64,000 bases of DNA from Rhodobacteraceae bacterium M382 (GTDB taxonomy: Bacteria; Pseudomonadota; Alphaproteobacteria; Rhodobacterales; Rhodobacteraceae): NCBI GenBank assembly GCA_025141015.1, contig CP081100.1:62001-126000 (forward strand), written 5' to 3'. The notes beneath the pieces were generated by a model. It saw only the letters and a program-made list of their open reading frames with translations. It made no database searches and was not told the DNA's origin. Both the position numbers and the translations under genes were made by a program. Each line of letters begins with the position of its first letter. Position 1 is the first letter of the stretch. Shown piece after piece: positions 38,017 to 47,777 of the stretch.

Positions 38017-38904
38017 ATGAATATCGGATTTATCGGCCTTGGCGTCATGGGTGCCCCGATGGCGGGGCACCTGGCGGATGCGGGCCACACGATCTTTACC
38101 TGCCTCAACCGTTCGCCGCTGCCGGATGAGCTGTCGGGCAAAGCGGTGGAGGTCGTCGGCTCCCCCGCCGAAGTCGCGGCCCATTGCGACACGGTCATTG
38201 TCATGGTGCCGGACACCCGGGACGTGGAGCGGGTGATAACCGGCGAAAACGGCGTGCTGATCAATGTGCACGAAGGCTCGCTGGTGATCGACATGTCGTC
38301 GATCAGCCCGATTGCCACGCAGGAACTGGCCGCGGCAGTGAACGCCAAAGGCGGGCTGTACGTCGACGCGCCGGTGTCGGGCGGCGAGGTCGGGGCCAAG
38401 GCCGCCAGTCTCACCATCATGTGCGGCGGGCCGCAGGCAGCGTTTGACCGGGCGACGCCGCTGTTTGAGGTGATGGGCAAGAACATCACCCTGATCAGCG
38501 AAAACAATGGCGCAGGCCAGACTTGCAAGATCGCCAACCAGATCATCGTCGCGCTGAACATCGAAGCGGTGGCCGAGGCGCTGGTGTTCGCCTCCAAAGC
38601 CGGCTGTGACCCGGCCAAAGTGCGCGAAGCGCTGATGGGCGGGCTGGCCACATCACGCATTCTGGAGGTGCATGGTGAGCGAATGATCAAGCGGACCATG
38701 GATCCGGGATTCCGCATCAACCTGCATCAGAAAGACCTGAACCTGGCGCTGAGTTCCGCCAAGGCGCTGGGGGTGTCGCTGCCCAACACCGCGACGGCGC
38801 AGGAACTGTTCAATTCCTGCGCGGCCCATGGCGGCGCGAATGACGATCATTCCGGCATGGTCAAAGCGCTGGAGCGGATGGCGAACCATCCGGTCGCCGA
38901 GTAA
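38017..38904 (+). CDS. 3-hydroxyisobutyrate dehydrogenase family protein
   Basis: The 295-aa beta-hydroxyacid dehydrogenase has the NAD motif GFIGLGVMGAPMAGHL at the N-terminus, the substrate-binding DAPVSGGEVGAKAASL and catalytic K171 (GQTCKIANQ). Relatives include tartronate semialdehyde reductase (GarR) and 3-hydroxyisobutyrate dehydrogenase. GAGGAG precedes ATG 38017. It ends the first plus-strand run and is followed by a double hairpin. Confidence 0.92.
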   Translation: MNIGFIGLGVMGAPMAGHLADAGHTIFTCLNRSPLPDELSGKAVEVVGSPAEVAAHCDTVIVMVPDTRDVERVITGENGVLINVHEGSLVIDMSSISPIATQELAAAVNAKGGLYVDAPVSGGEVGAKAASLTIMCGGPQAAFDRATPLFEVMGKNITLISENNGAGQTCKIANQIIVALNIEAVAEALVFASKAGCDPAKVREALMGGLATSRILEVHGERMIKRTMDPGFRINLHQKDLNLALSSAKALGVSLPNTATAQELFNSCAAHGGANDDHSGMVKALERMANHPVAE

Positions 38905-38919
38905 ACACACGACTTAGTG

Positions 38920-38969
38920 GCGGTCCCGCATGACGGGGCCGCAATATCAAAAAATTCTGCGAATTTTTT
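38920..38969. terminator. Double-hairpin bidirectional terminator
   Basis: An 8-bp GC stem with one G-U pair (38920-38927 with 38935-38942) is followed by a perfect 9-bp A/T stem (38949-38957 with 38961-38969) ending in six T residues; the complementary run of A serves the other strand. It lies between convergent genes. Confidence 0.7.
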
Positions 38970-38983
38970 AGCCCGCCCGGACG

Positions 38984-39877
38984 TCAGGTCCCGGATTTTC
39001 CTAACAGCCAATCCATGAAACGCACCGCGTTGGGGGTCGGGTTGTCCACCTGGTTCTGCACCACGAAATACCCATCTCGACCAGGAATCCGGATGTCGAA
39101 GGGCACGACAAGCTCTCCCCGCTCGATCATCCGGTCAACCAGCGTGCCGTGGCTCATCGACACCCCCTGCCCTTCGCGCGCCAGGTTCAGTGCCAGCACA
39201 TAGGTGCTGAAATAGTGCCGGTTCGACAGCGAAATGCTGCGCAGGCCCGCCTGTTGCAACCAGTAGTCCCAGGCATCGCCAATCCCGGTCAGATCCAGAA
39301 TGCGTTCCCCCGCCAGATCCTGTGGATCGCGCAGACGGTCGGCCACCGACGGCGCGCAGACGGGAAAGAGGAACTCCGCCCTCAGCGCATGGGTACGCCC
39401 GTCGAACCGTTCTTCCTTGCCATAGTGGATTTCAATATCGGCGTTGCTCTCCAGGAAATCCTGTTCCCACAGCGCGGTTGAAATTGTCATTTCGACGTCC
39501 GGATTTGCCTCCATGAATTCATGGATATGCGGCGTCAACCAGAAGGTGGCAAAAGCGTAGTTCGATTTGATGTGCAAATTGCGATCTGACGAATAGCCCA
39601 GAAAGCTGCGCGTCCCTTCCTCGAGCGCGTTGAACGCGCGCACCACGGTGGGCAGATAGTTCCGCCCCGCCTCGGTCAGGCGCAGGCCCCGGTGGCCGCG
39701 CAGAAACAGCGGCTGATTCAGGTGTTGTTCCAGCAATCGCACCTGTTTGCTGACGGCTGATTGCGTAATCAACAGTTCCTCTGCCGCATCCGTAAAGGAC
39801 AAATATCGCGCCGAAACCGCGAAGGCGCGCAGCCAATGTAGCGGCGGTGTCGAAATTTTTCGTTCATTTGCAGACAT
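38984..39877 (-). CDS. LysR-family transcriptional regulator (GcvA-like)
   Basis: The 297-aa regulator starts with PPLHWLRAFAVSARYLSFTD, AAEELLITQSAVSKQVRLLE, the GcvA-type HTH. The effector domain follows. It is divergent from the second hydroxyacid dehydrogenase gene with about 150 bp between start codons and is the likely regulator of the 40.0-45.7 kb operon. Confidence 0.92.
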   Translation of the reverse strand: MSANERKISTPPLHWLRAFAVSARYLSFTDAAEELLITQSAVSKQVRLLEQHLNQPLFLRGHRGLRLTEAGRNYLPTVVRAFNALEEGTRSFLGYSSDRNLHIKSNYAFATFWLTPHIHEFMEANPDVEMTISTALWEQDFLESNADIEIHYGKEERFDGRTHALRAEFLFPVCAPSVADRLRDPQDLAGERILDLTGIGDAWDYWLQQAGLRSISLSNRHYFSTYVLALNLAREGQGVSMSHGTLVDRMIERGELVVPFDIRIPGRDGYFVVQNQVDNPTPNAVRFMDWLLGKSGT

Positions 39878-40030
39878 TTGCTAGCCTCGAAACAGGTATT
39901 CCATTTCGTCGCACCATGCACTGAAATTGGTCGTTTGAAAAGATGCACACAAATTGCCCTTATCGAAATCAGCAAAAATGTCTGCCGATCCAACGGTCAG
40001 GCCACAGCACCCCAGCAAGGAGACAAAGGT

Positions 40031-41002
40031 TTGAAAATCGCCTTTACCGATTTCGTTCAGCCCGATCTTGACCTAGAAACCGCGCTCATCACTGACGCCG
40101 GGCTCGAGATGGTCGTGGCGGACCCGCACTGCACCACCGAAGATGAGGTGATCGCACTAGTCAAATCCAGCGGTGCCGATGCCATCGTGTCGCTTTATGC
40201 GCCGATCACCGAAAAGGTGTTTGCCGCCCTGCCCAACCTTCGCATCGTCAGCGTGCCGCTGGTCGGCGTCGATGCCATCGATATGGAAGCGGCAGGCAAA
40301 CACGGTGTCTGGATCGCCCATATCCCCGACGCCTGGGTGTCCGAGGTCGGCGTGCATGCAGCCGCCATGGCCCTGTCGCTGGTCCGCCATCTGCCCTTCT
40401 ATGACCGCTCGGTGCGCGAACGTCGCTGGAACTACGAAGAGCCCGGCGTGCTGCACCGCACCCATGACATGACCTTCGGCCTGATGGGCTGTGGCCGTAT
40501 CGGCCAGCAGGCCGCGCGCAGTGCTGCGCCCAGTTTCGGCAAGGTCATCGCCTATGACCCCTATATGCCCGCCGACGCCTGCCCCGATTGTATCGCACAG
40601 GTCGCCACGATCGAAGAGCTGTTCGAACGCGCCCATGTGGTGTCGCTGCATTCGCCGCTGACAGCGGAGACGAAACACATCGTCAACGCCGACCTTCTGG
40701 ACCGGATGCAAAAGGGCAGTTTCATCGTCAACGCCTCGCGCGGAGCGCTGATCGACCCGAACGCGCTGCTGGCGGCACTGGATAGTGGTCAGCTGGGCGG
40801 CGCCGGTCTCGATGTGTTCGAGGTCGAACCGCCCAACCCGGATGATCCGCTGCTGCATCACCCGCGGACGGTCGTGTCGCCGCATGCTGCCTATTACTCG
40901 GTCGAAGCCGACGAAGAGGGCCGCTCCCGCGCCATCAAGAACGTCATCACTTACGCCAACACAGGCGCCCCGGATCACTACGTCGTCAAAGGCGAGAAAT
41001 AG
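40031..41002 (+). CDS. D-2-hydroxyacid dehydrogenase (phosphoglycerate dehydrogenase-like), TTG start
   Basis: The 323-aa protein has the NAD motif G153-x-G155-x2-G158 (GLMGCGRIGQQ) and the catalytic Arg (R237, NASRGALID), Glu (VFEVEPPN) and His (VSPHAAYYS). No suitable ATG exists at the domain start; TTG at 40031 has AAGGAG at good spacing and gives the normal length. The frame itself is open further upstream, into the promoter region. The next gene begins 3 nt after the stop. It probably links a hydroxy acid with the 2-oxo acid used by the ThDP enzyme downstream. Confidence 0.88.
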   Translation: MKIAFTDFVQPDLDLETALITDAGLEMVVADPHCTTEDEVIALVKSSGADAIVSLYAPITEKVFAALPNLRIVSVPLVGVDAIDMEAAGKHGVWIAHIPDAWVSEVGVHAAAMALSLVRHLPFYDRSVRERRWNYEEPGVLHRTHDMTFGLMGCGRIGQQAARSAAPSFGKVIAYDPYMPADACPDCIAQVATIEELFERAHVVSLHSPLTAETKHIVNADLLDRMQKGSFIVNASRGALIDPNALLAALDSGQLGGAGLDVFEVEPPNPDDPLLHHPRTVVSPHAAYYSVEADEEGRSRAIKNVITYANTGAPDHYVVKGEK

Positions 41003-41005
41003 GAC

Positions 41006-42646
41006 ATGCGCGATATGCCCCCTGAAAATCAAACCGATACAACCGAAATGACCTGCGGCGAGGCGTTGCTGCATCTACTCAAGGCCTACGGGATCGACAC
41101 CGCCTTTGGCATCCCCGGTTATCACACCGTCGAATTCTACCGGAACTTTGACAAAATGGGGATCCGCCAGGTAACCCCGCGCCACGAACAGGGCTCGGCC
41201 TATGGTGCTTATGGCTATGCCGCGGCGACCGGCAAACCGGGCGTCTGTTTCCTGGTCACCGGCGCAGGCGTCACCAACGGCGCCACCGCGATTGGCGAGG
41301 CTTATTCCAATTCGATCCCGATGCTGGTGTTCACCACCATGAACAACGTGCATGAACTGGGCATGAACGGCGGGCGAATGCACGAACTGCGCTCGCAAGA
41401 GGACATCCTGGGTCAGGTTTCGGCGTTCACCCACACCCTGCTCGACGCCAAGAACCTGCCCGAAGTTCTGGCGCGTGCCTTTACCGCTTTCAACTCGGGC
41501 CGTCCGCGCCCTGTCAGCATTCAGATCCCGCAGGACGTGCTGGCAGGCCCGGCAGGCTTTGACATCGACGCCTGGCCCACAGCGCCGCGGGCAGGTCCCG
41601 ACCCGGAAGAAACCGTGCGGATCACCGATATGCTGGCCGATGCCAAAACACCGATGATCGTCGTGGGCGGTGGCGCAATCCGGGCTTCGGACGAAGTGTT
41701 GAAACTGGCCGAACGGCTGGACGCGCCGGTGGTCAACAGCTGCGCGGGCAAGGGCGTCATCCCCGAAGATCACCCGCTGTGCCTGGGCTTCACCCAGGCG
41801 TTCGACCCGGTGCGCGACATGCTGCGGGATGCGGATGTGGTGCTGGCCGTAGGCACGGAATTTGCCGAACCCGACCGCTATTTCACCGCTGATTACCCGA
41901 TCAATGGCCAATTGATCCGCATCGACATCGACCCCGGTCAGCTGATGCATTATTCGAAACCCAGCGCCGCGTTGCTGAGCGACAGCAAATCCGCGCTGAC
42001 CGCGATCCTGTCGGGGCTGGAACACCGCAACGGTCCGCAGGTGACCACCGCCGGCGCGACACGCGTGGTCGAAGCAAGCGCCCAGTTCAACGGCGATCTG
42101 TGCAAGGAATCCCCGAAACACAAAAAAGCGCTGGAGATCATCCACGACGTGCTGCCAGATAATACTATCATCAGCGCCGACGCCTCGCAGATCTGCTACA
42201 CGGGGCTCTATCACTATCCGATGAAGCACCCGAACCTGTTCCATTTCCCCAATGGATACGCAGCCATGGGTTTTGGCATGCCGGTCGCCATCGGCATGAA
42301 GGTCGGCGCGGGTGACCGTCCGGTGGCCTGCATCACCGGCGACGGGTCCTTCCAGATGACGATCGAGGAGTTGGCGGCCGCCGTCGAACAGAACCTGTCG
42401 ATCCCCATCGTGGTCTGGTCCAACGGCGGCTATCAGGAAATCCGCGAATATATGGACAGCAAGGGCCTGCCCACCATCGGCTGCAATATCTACAACCCCG
42501 ATTTCACCAAAATCGCCGAGGCGTTCGGCGCCCGTGGCTTTCACCCGCAAAGCGGGGATGAACTGCGCGCCGCGCTGGAAACCGCGCTGGTGTCCGAAGG
42601 GCCGACGATCATCGAAATCGATGAAACCGACGCCTGGCTGCAATAG
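41006..42646 (+). CDS. ThDP-dependent 2-oxoacid decarboxylase-like enzyme (AruI-like)
   Basis: The 546-aa protein has the acetolactate synthase/2-oxoacid decarboxylase layout: FGIPGYHTVEFYR, catalytic E61 (TPRHEQGSAYG), a central domain, and the ThDP/Mg motif beginning GDGS at 445-448. The N-terminal third resembles 5-guanidino-2-oxopentanoate decarboxylase (AruI). It follows a D-2-hydroxyacid dehydrogenase, which could supply its 2-oxo acid. The aldehyde formed could go to the BetB-like dehydrogenase at 33-34.6 kb. The substrate is not established; carboligation is also possible. Confidence 0.85.
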   Translation: MRDMPPENQTDTTEMTCGEALLHLLKAYGIDTAFGIPGYHTVEFYRNFDKMGIRQVTPRHEQGSAYGAYGYAAATGKPGVCFLVTGAGVTNGATAIGEAYSNSIPMLVFTTMNNVHELGMNGGRMHELRSQEDILGQVSAFTHTLLDAKNLPEVLARAFTAFNSGRPRPVSIQIPQDVLAGPAGFDIDAWPTAPRAGPDPEETVRITDMLADAKTPMIVVGGGAIRASDEVLKLAERLDAPVVNSCAGKGVIPEDHPLCLGFTQAFDPVRDMLRDADVVLAVGTEFAEPDRYFTADYPINGQLIRIDIDPGQLMHYSKPSAALLSDSKSALTAILSGLEHRNGPQVTTAGATRVVEASAQFNGDLCKESPKHKKALEIIHDVLPDNTIISADASQICYTGLYHYPMKHPNLFHFPNGYAAMGFGMPVAIGMKVGAGDRPVACITGDGSFQMTIEELAAAVEQNLSIPIVVWSNGGYQEIREYMDSKGLPTIGCNIYNPDFTKIAEAFGARGFHPQSGDELRAALETALVSEGPTIIEIDETDAWLQ

Positions 42647-42675
42647 CAGTCGGGCCCCGGGTTGGAGGACGCGAT

Positions 42676-43689
42676 ATGATCACGAACGCAATAACGTCCA
42701 ACATCAAAATGGACAAAAAACAGCTCAAGGCGTTGATGCGGCGCAGCGACCGGCCCGGGCTGATATATCTGATTTCCTGGGTCGCGCTGCTGGTGGTAAC
42801 CGGCATTCCGGTCCTGCTCAGCGTCGGGAGCTGGGGGTTTGTTCCCGCCATCCTGCTCTATTCGGGATGTTTCGCTGTGTCGGCCTATGCGCTGTCCCAT
42901 GAATGCGCCCACGGCACCGCCTTTCGCACCCGCTGGCTGAACGAGGCGGTGTTCTGGATCACCTCGCTGCTTTATTACGAGGAACCCCTGCACCGCCGCT
43001 ACTCCCACGCCAGCCACCACACCCACACCTGGATCGAAGGCGAAGACAACCAGATGCCCTACGCCCCGATCCCGCTGACCTTTGCGGGCTGGGTCGAGGA
43101 GATCCTGGGCCTGGGTCTCTACTGGCATCAGACCAAGATGTTCGTGGCCCATTCACTGGGGGTTTTTTCGGATAACGTCAGACGGGTGACGCCGGTCAGC
43201 GAATTGCCCCGGATGCAGCGCAACACCCAGATTTGCGTGGCAATCTATGTCGGGCTGGCAGTGGTCAGCATCTATGCGGGCTGGATGTGGCCGGTCTATC
43301 TGATCGTCATTCCCCGCGTGCTGGGCGGCCCGATCATGAACGCCTTTATCCTGATGCAACATGTGGAAATGGCGGAAAACCAACCCAATATCGTGCAGTC
43401 CACGCGCAGTTTCCGCACCAATTGGTTCTTTCAGTTTCTCTATTTCAACATGAACCATCACATCGAACATCACCTTTATCCCACGGTGCCGTTCCACGCC
43501 CTGCCCGACCTCAGTGATAAACTGGGCGACCAGTTGCCTGCCCCGGATCCCGGCTTTCTCAGCACCCATTGGGAGGTTCTGAAAATCACCATCCGCCGCT
43601 CGCTGGGCCGCAACGACCGGTCCCGCAAAATCCGCCAAGCCTTTTCCGACGACCTGACAGGAGCCGAAAATGACCGCTCAATGGCATGA
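42676..43689 (+). CDS. MocD-like membrane di-iron hydroxylase (fatty-acid desaturase superfamily)
   Basis: The 337-aa membrane protein has three histidine boxes: H75-E-C-A-H79, H111 with H114-H115 (SHASHHTH), and H261-H262-x2-H265-H266 (NHHIEHH). Hydrophobic helices lie at about 29-50, 53-72 and 185-217. The pairing with a small Rieske ferredoxin whose gene overlaps by 20 nt recalls rhizobial MocD/MocE, which take part in removing the O-methyl group of a rhizopine. A hydroxylating demethylase is thus likely, rather than a lipid desaturase. GGAGG precedes the ATG. Confidence 0.83.
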   Translation: MITNAITSNIKMDKKQLKALMRRSDRPGLIYLISWVALLVVTGIPVLLSVGSWGFVPAILLYSGCFAVSAYALSHECAHGTAFRTRWLNEAVFWITSLLYYEEPLHRRYSHASHHTHTWIEGEDNQMPYAPIPLTFAGWVEEILGLGLYWHQTKMFVAHSLGVFSDNVRRVTPVSELPRMQRNTQICVAIYVGLAVVSIYAGWMWPVYLIVIPRVLGGPIMNAFILMQHVEMAENQPNIVQSTRSFRTNWFFQFLYFNMNHHIEHHLYPTVPFHALPDLSDKLGDQLPAPDPGFLSTHWEVLKITIRRSLGRNDRSRKIRQAFSDDLTGAENDRSMA

Positions 43690-43981
43690 CGCCTGCGCCA
43701 CCAATGATGTGGACGACGAAGATCTGATCACGATGAAGCTCGCAGGCCGAGTGGTCGCGATCTACAACACGCCCGAAGGGTTCTTTGCCACCGCCGGCAT
43801 GTGCACGCATGAGGATGAATCGCTCGACGGCGGGCTGGTGATGGACGGGGTGATCGAATGCCCGCTGCATCAGGGCCGGTTCTGCGTGCGCACGGGCCGT
43901 GCGCTCAGCGCGCCTGCGGTGGAAAACCTGGTGACTTACGAGTTGCAGGTCAAAGATGGCCGCGTTTGGGTAAAGGTCTGA
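43670..43981 (+). CDS. MocE-like Rieske [2Fe-2S] ferredoxin
   Basis: The 103-aa protein is a small soluble Rieske ferredoxin with ligands C45-x-H47 (MCTHED) and C64-x2-H67 (ECPLHQG). It overlaps the membrane hydroxylase gene by 20 nt, so the two are translationally coupled and it is the obvious electron carrier for that enzyme. No ferredoxin reductase (MocF-like) is present in the window. Confidence 0.9.
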   Translation: MTAQWHDACATNDVDDEDLITMKLAGRVVAIYNTPEGFFATAGMCTHEDESLDGGLVMDGVIECPLHQGRFCVRTGRALSAPAVENLVTYELQVKDGRVWVKV

Positions 43982-43985
43982 TCCC

Positions 43986-45248
43986 ATGCGCTTTGCCGAC
44001 ATGACCCTGACCCAGGCTGCCCGCACCACGCCGGTGGTCGAAATGACCGACACGCTGGAGATGATCGACCTCGCGAAAATGCGGGCTTATCGGTTGCAGC
44101 GCCTGCGGGACGAGATGAAACGCCAGGACGTGGGCGGCTGCGTGCTGACCTCGGTCTATTCGATCCGCTACGCCACCGGCATGCGCGACGCGGGCGTTAT
44201 GCAAAGCCATATTCCGCTGAGCTATCTGTTTGTCCCCGCCGAAGGACCAACGGTCTATTTCGACGGCGAAACCGGTAAGCAGATCGCACACGGGCTGGAG
44301 ACGATTGACGAACTGGGCGACGAGGCGATCCAGATCTCCTACATGTTCGCGGGTCAGCGCATGGACGAGATGATCGACCGCTGGGTCAACCAGATCGCCG
44401 CGCTGATGCAGCGCCATGGCGGTGGCAGCAAACGGCTGGGCATGGAAAGCCCGGTGCCGCAGGTGGCGGCGCTGTTTGCGAACAAGGGGCTTGAGGTTGT
44501 TCACGCCCATAAGGTCATTGAACCCGCCCGCGCCATCAAATCGGTCGAAGAAATCCTGTGCATGAACTACGCCATCGCCGTGGCCGAAGACGGCATGTGG
44601 CGAATGCGCGAAGAACTGCGCCCCGGCATGACCGAGATCGAACTGTGGTCACACCTGTGGAAGGCCAATGTGGAGGCCGGGGGCGACTGGATCGAAGGCC
44701 GCCTGCTCGCCGCCGGAGATCGCACAAACCCCTGGCTACAGGAGGCGTCGGGCCGGATCATTCGCCCCGGCGAACTGGTGGCGTTTGACACCGATATGGT
44801 CGGCCCGCTCGGCTATTCGGCGGATGTCTCGCGCACCTATTACTGCGGCTCGGGCCGTCCGACCGATTACCAGCGCGAACTCTACGGGCGGGCGTATGAG
44901 GAGATTCAGCACAATCTGGAACTCATGAAACCCGGCATGTCGTTCCGCGAGGTGACGGAAAAGGGCTTCAGACAGCCCGAACAATTCCGCGACCAGCATT
45001 ATGCGGTAATGGCCCATGGCATCGGCATGTCCGACGAATGGCCCTGCATCTACTACCCCCAGGACGAGGCCCTGATTTATGACGGCGAACTGCAACCCGG
45101 CATGGCCATGTGCGTCGAAAGCTACGTGGGCGAGATCGGCGGGGCCGAAGGCATCAAGCTCGAAGAACAGGTGCTGATCACCGAAGACGGCTGTGAACTC
45201 CTGTCGAAATTCCCGTTCGAGGACAACCTGCTGGGCCATGAGGTCTGA
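43986..45248 (+). CDS. DddP-like M24-family protein (putative DMSP lyase or relative)
   Basis: The 420-aa protein has a pita-bread M24 C-terminal domain with metal ligands D268, D270 (AFDTDMVG), D280 (ADVSRT), H344 (MAHGIGM), E378 (CVESYVG) and E393 (KLEEQV). These spacings match, offset by 27-28, the iron ligands reported for DMSP lyase DddP (D295, D297, D307, H371, E406, E421), and D350 falls where DddP has its catalytic Asp377 (HGIGMSDEWP). The stretch RLLAAGDRTNPW is also DddP-like. True peptidase activity is less likely. Its operon is otherwise oxidative, so it may cleave another compound. It begins 4 nt after the ferredoxin gene. Confidence 0.75.
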   Translation: MRFADMTLTQAARTTPVVEMTDTLEMIDLAKMRAYRLQRLRDEMKRQDVGGCVLTSVYSIRYATGMRDAGVMQSHIPLSYLFVPAEGPTVYFDGETGKQIAHGLETIDELGDEAIQISYMFAGQRMDEMIDRWVNQIAALMQRHGGGSKRLGMESPVPQVAALFANKGLEVVHAHKVIEPARAIKSVEEILCMNYAIAVAEDGMWRMREELRPGMTEIELWSHLWKANVEAGGDWIEGRLLAAGDRTNPWLQEASGRIIRPGELVAFDTDMVGPLGYSADVSRTYYCGSGRPTDYQRELYGRAYEEIQHNLELMKPGMSFREVTEKGFRQPEQFRDQHYAVMAHGIGMSDEWPCIYYPQDEALIYDGELQPGMAMCVESYVGEIGGAEGIKLEEQVLITEDGCELLSKFPFEDNLLGHEV

Positions 45249-45295
45249 ACCCGCTAGCCTCTCCCGCATCACGTCCCCGGGAGAGCGTAAGAGAA

Positions 45296-45730
45296 ATGAA
45301 ACTGAAACACGTCAGCCTGACTGTCCGGGACATCGACCGGTTGACCTGGTTTTATATGGAGGTCTTCGGATGTGAGATCCGCCGCCCCCTCACCGTTCTG
45401 AGCGGCGCAGCGTTCAGCAAGGGCAACGGGCTGCCCGGCGTGAAAATCCGTTCTGCCTGGCTCTCCCTGCCCGGGTCCGATTCGTTCCTTGAGTTGCTGG
45501 AATACAGCGAAACAGCGCCGCGTACCCGGCCCCGGGTCAATGAACCGGGCTGGGGGCATCTGTCTTTTGCCGTACCCGACATCCACCAGACCTGCGTGCA
45601 GATCATCGGGCACGGCGGGGAGTGGCAGGGTGACATCACAAACCTCGGCTCAGACACGGCCCCCTTTCTGGCCATCTACATGCGCGACCCCGAAGGCAAT
45701 ATTCTGGAACTGGAGCAGAGCGCTTCCTAA
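45296..45730 (+). CDS. VOC-superfamily protein (glyoxalase/bleomycin resistance/dioxygenase fold)
   Basis: The 144-aa protein has the paired beta-alpha-beta units of the VOC fold: LKHVSLTVRDIDRLTWFY at the start and a second unit with GWGHLSFAVPDIHQT, ending in MRDPEGNILELEQS. Metal ligands are likely H5, E57-58 region, H76-77 region and the C-terminal Glu. It is last in the plus-strand operon, 47 nt after the DddP-like gene. It could be a lyase, isomerase or dioxygenase; the substrate is unknown. Confidence 0.85.
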   Translation: MKLKHVSLTVRDIDRLTWFYMEVFGCEIRRPLTVLSGAAFSKGNGLPGVKIRSAWLSLPGSDSFLELLEYSETAPRTRPRVNEPGWGHLSFAVPDIHQTCVQIIGHGGEWQGDITNLGSDTAPFLAIYMRDPEGNILELEQSAS

Positions 45731-45759
45731 GCCCGTCGGTCCGGCACCATGGTAAGACG

Positions 45760-45801
45760 GTTCATGCCGGTTGCAGCATTGCTGCCGCAACCGGCATGAA
45801 C
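45760..45801. terminator. Strong bidirectional terminator
   Basis: A perfect 15-bp stem (45760-45774 with 45787-45801) closes a 12-nt loop between the convergent VOC and ferredoxin genes. Confidence 0.7.
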
Positions 45802-45805
45802 AGGG

Positions 45806-46544
<739 letters not shown>

Positions 46545-46829
46545 TTTTTAAAACCACCTTAGCGAAATTGCAAAACCGCGGGCTACGCCAAACTGCGCTG
46601 GGGCTGCTTAGCTTGAGAGATTCGCAGGCACCTGACCCTTAGCCTACTGGTTCAGCCGAAAACTGACCGAAAATCAAACAATAAATTCATATTAGAGAGG
46701 GCTGAATTGCGTATTAGGCAAAATAAAGGTTGCAATATTACTGATTCAGCATACCTTGATTCGTAATTCGCAAGCCACGCTGCCCATCATGCCCCAGATC
46801 GGGAGAGCGGCCCCAACAGGAGGGACCTT

Positions 46830-47687
46830 GTGACCGGAACAGTCAGCAATTCAACTTCTTCGGCAGGAATGCCGAAACCGAATACTCCAGTGCCACGGCA
46901 ACGGTTCTTCGAATTCAAGAAGGATATCCCCGCCAGCTGGAGCGTGATCCTCGGCATCGCCGTCTGGATTTGTTTCTTTGGCTTTTGGGAATTCGCGGTC
47001 TGGCAGCAATGGACCAACGAAATTCTGCTGCCCGGCCCGGTCAAGGTGCTGGACGCACTCTATACCATGTTCGCTGAAAACGGGTTTTTCAACGATGTAC
47101 TAATCAGCGTCTGGCGCGTCATGTTCAGCTTTGGGCTGGCCTGTGCCGTCGCCATCCCGCTGGGCATCCTGATGGGCACCTTTCGCACAGTCGAAGCCTT
47201 CTTCAGCCCCTTTGTGTCCGCTTGGCGCTATCTGCCTGCCCCGTCGTTCATCCCGCTGTTGCTGATGTGGTTCGGTGCCGGCGATACCCAGAAACTGGCG
47301 CTGCTGTTTATCGGGGTGATCTGGTTCCTGATCACGCTGATCTCGGATCACGTCAAGGCCGTGCCTGCGGATTTGATCCGGACCTCGGTCACTCTGGGCG
47401 GCAGCCGCTGGCAGGTGCTGCGCACCGTGGTGGTGCCCGCCTCGCTGCCCAATATCACGATTGCCATGCGTCAGATGCTGGCGGTCAGCTGGACCTATCT
47501 GGTGATTGCCGAAATCACCGCCGCAGATGCGGGTATCGGTGCCGTGATGATGCGCGCCAAACGGTTCCTGCATGTGGACGAAATCATGGCCGGGATCCTG
47601 GTGATCGGTGTGCTTGGCCTGTTCTTCGATTTCCTGCTGCGCCAGGTGTACCGCTTTGCATTCCCCTATCTGGAGGGCCGTAGCTGA
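46830..47687 (+). CDS. NitT/TauT-type ABC transporter permease, GTG start
   Basis: The 285-aa permease (SsuC/TauC family) has a first helix at about 39-60, an LPGPVKVLDALYTM segment, then WRYLPAPSFIPLLLMWFGAG and the coupling loop near TLGGSRWQVLRTVVVPASLP. GTG at 46830 has AGGAGGGAC upstream. Unusually it is the first gene of its operon, followed by the binding protein and ATPase. A 285-bp AT-rich gap before it should hold the promoter. Confidence 0.9.
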   Translation: MTGTVSNSTSSAGMPKPNTPVPRQRFFEFKKDIPASWSVILGIAVWICFFGFWEFAVWQQWTNEILLPGPVKVLDALYTMFAENGFFNDVLISVWRVMFSFGLACAVAIPLGILMGTFRTVEAFFSPFVSAWRYLPAPSFIPLLLMWFGAGDTQKLALLFIGVIWFLITLISDHVKAVPADLIRTSVTLGGSRWQVLRTVVVPASLPNITIAMRQMLAVSWTYLVIAEITAADAGIGAVMMRAKRFLHVDEIMAGILVIGVLGLFFDFLLRQVYRFAFPYLEGRS

Positions 47688-47777
47688 CCCCAAAGACATG
47701 ACCCAATACGCCCATCAAGCGGACAAACCGCACAGGTCGAAACCTATGGGCTTTCCCAACAGGAAAAGGAGACAAAC

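Noticed and set aside
41075-42643. 522-codon minus-strand open frame
   Set aside because: It lies wholly opposite the ThDP enzyme gene and has no recognisable domain; high G+C third positions create such shadows.
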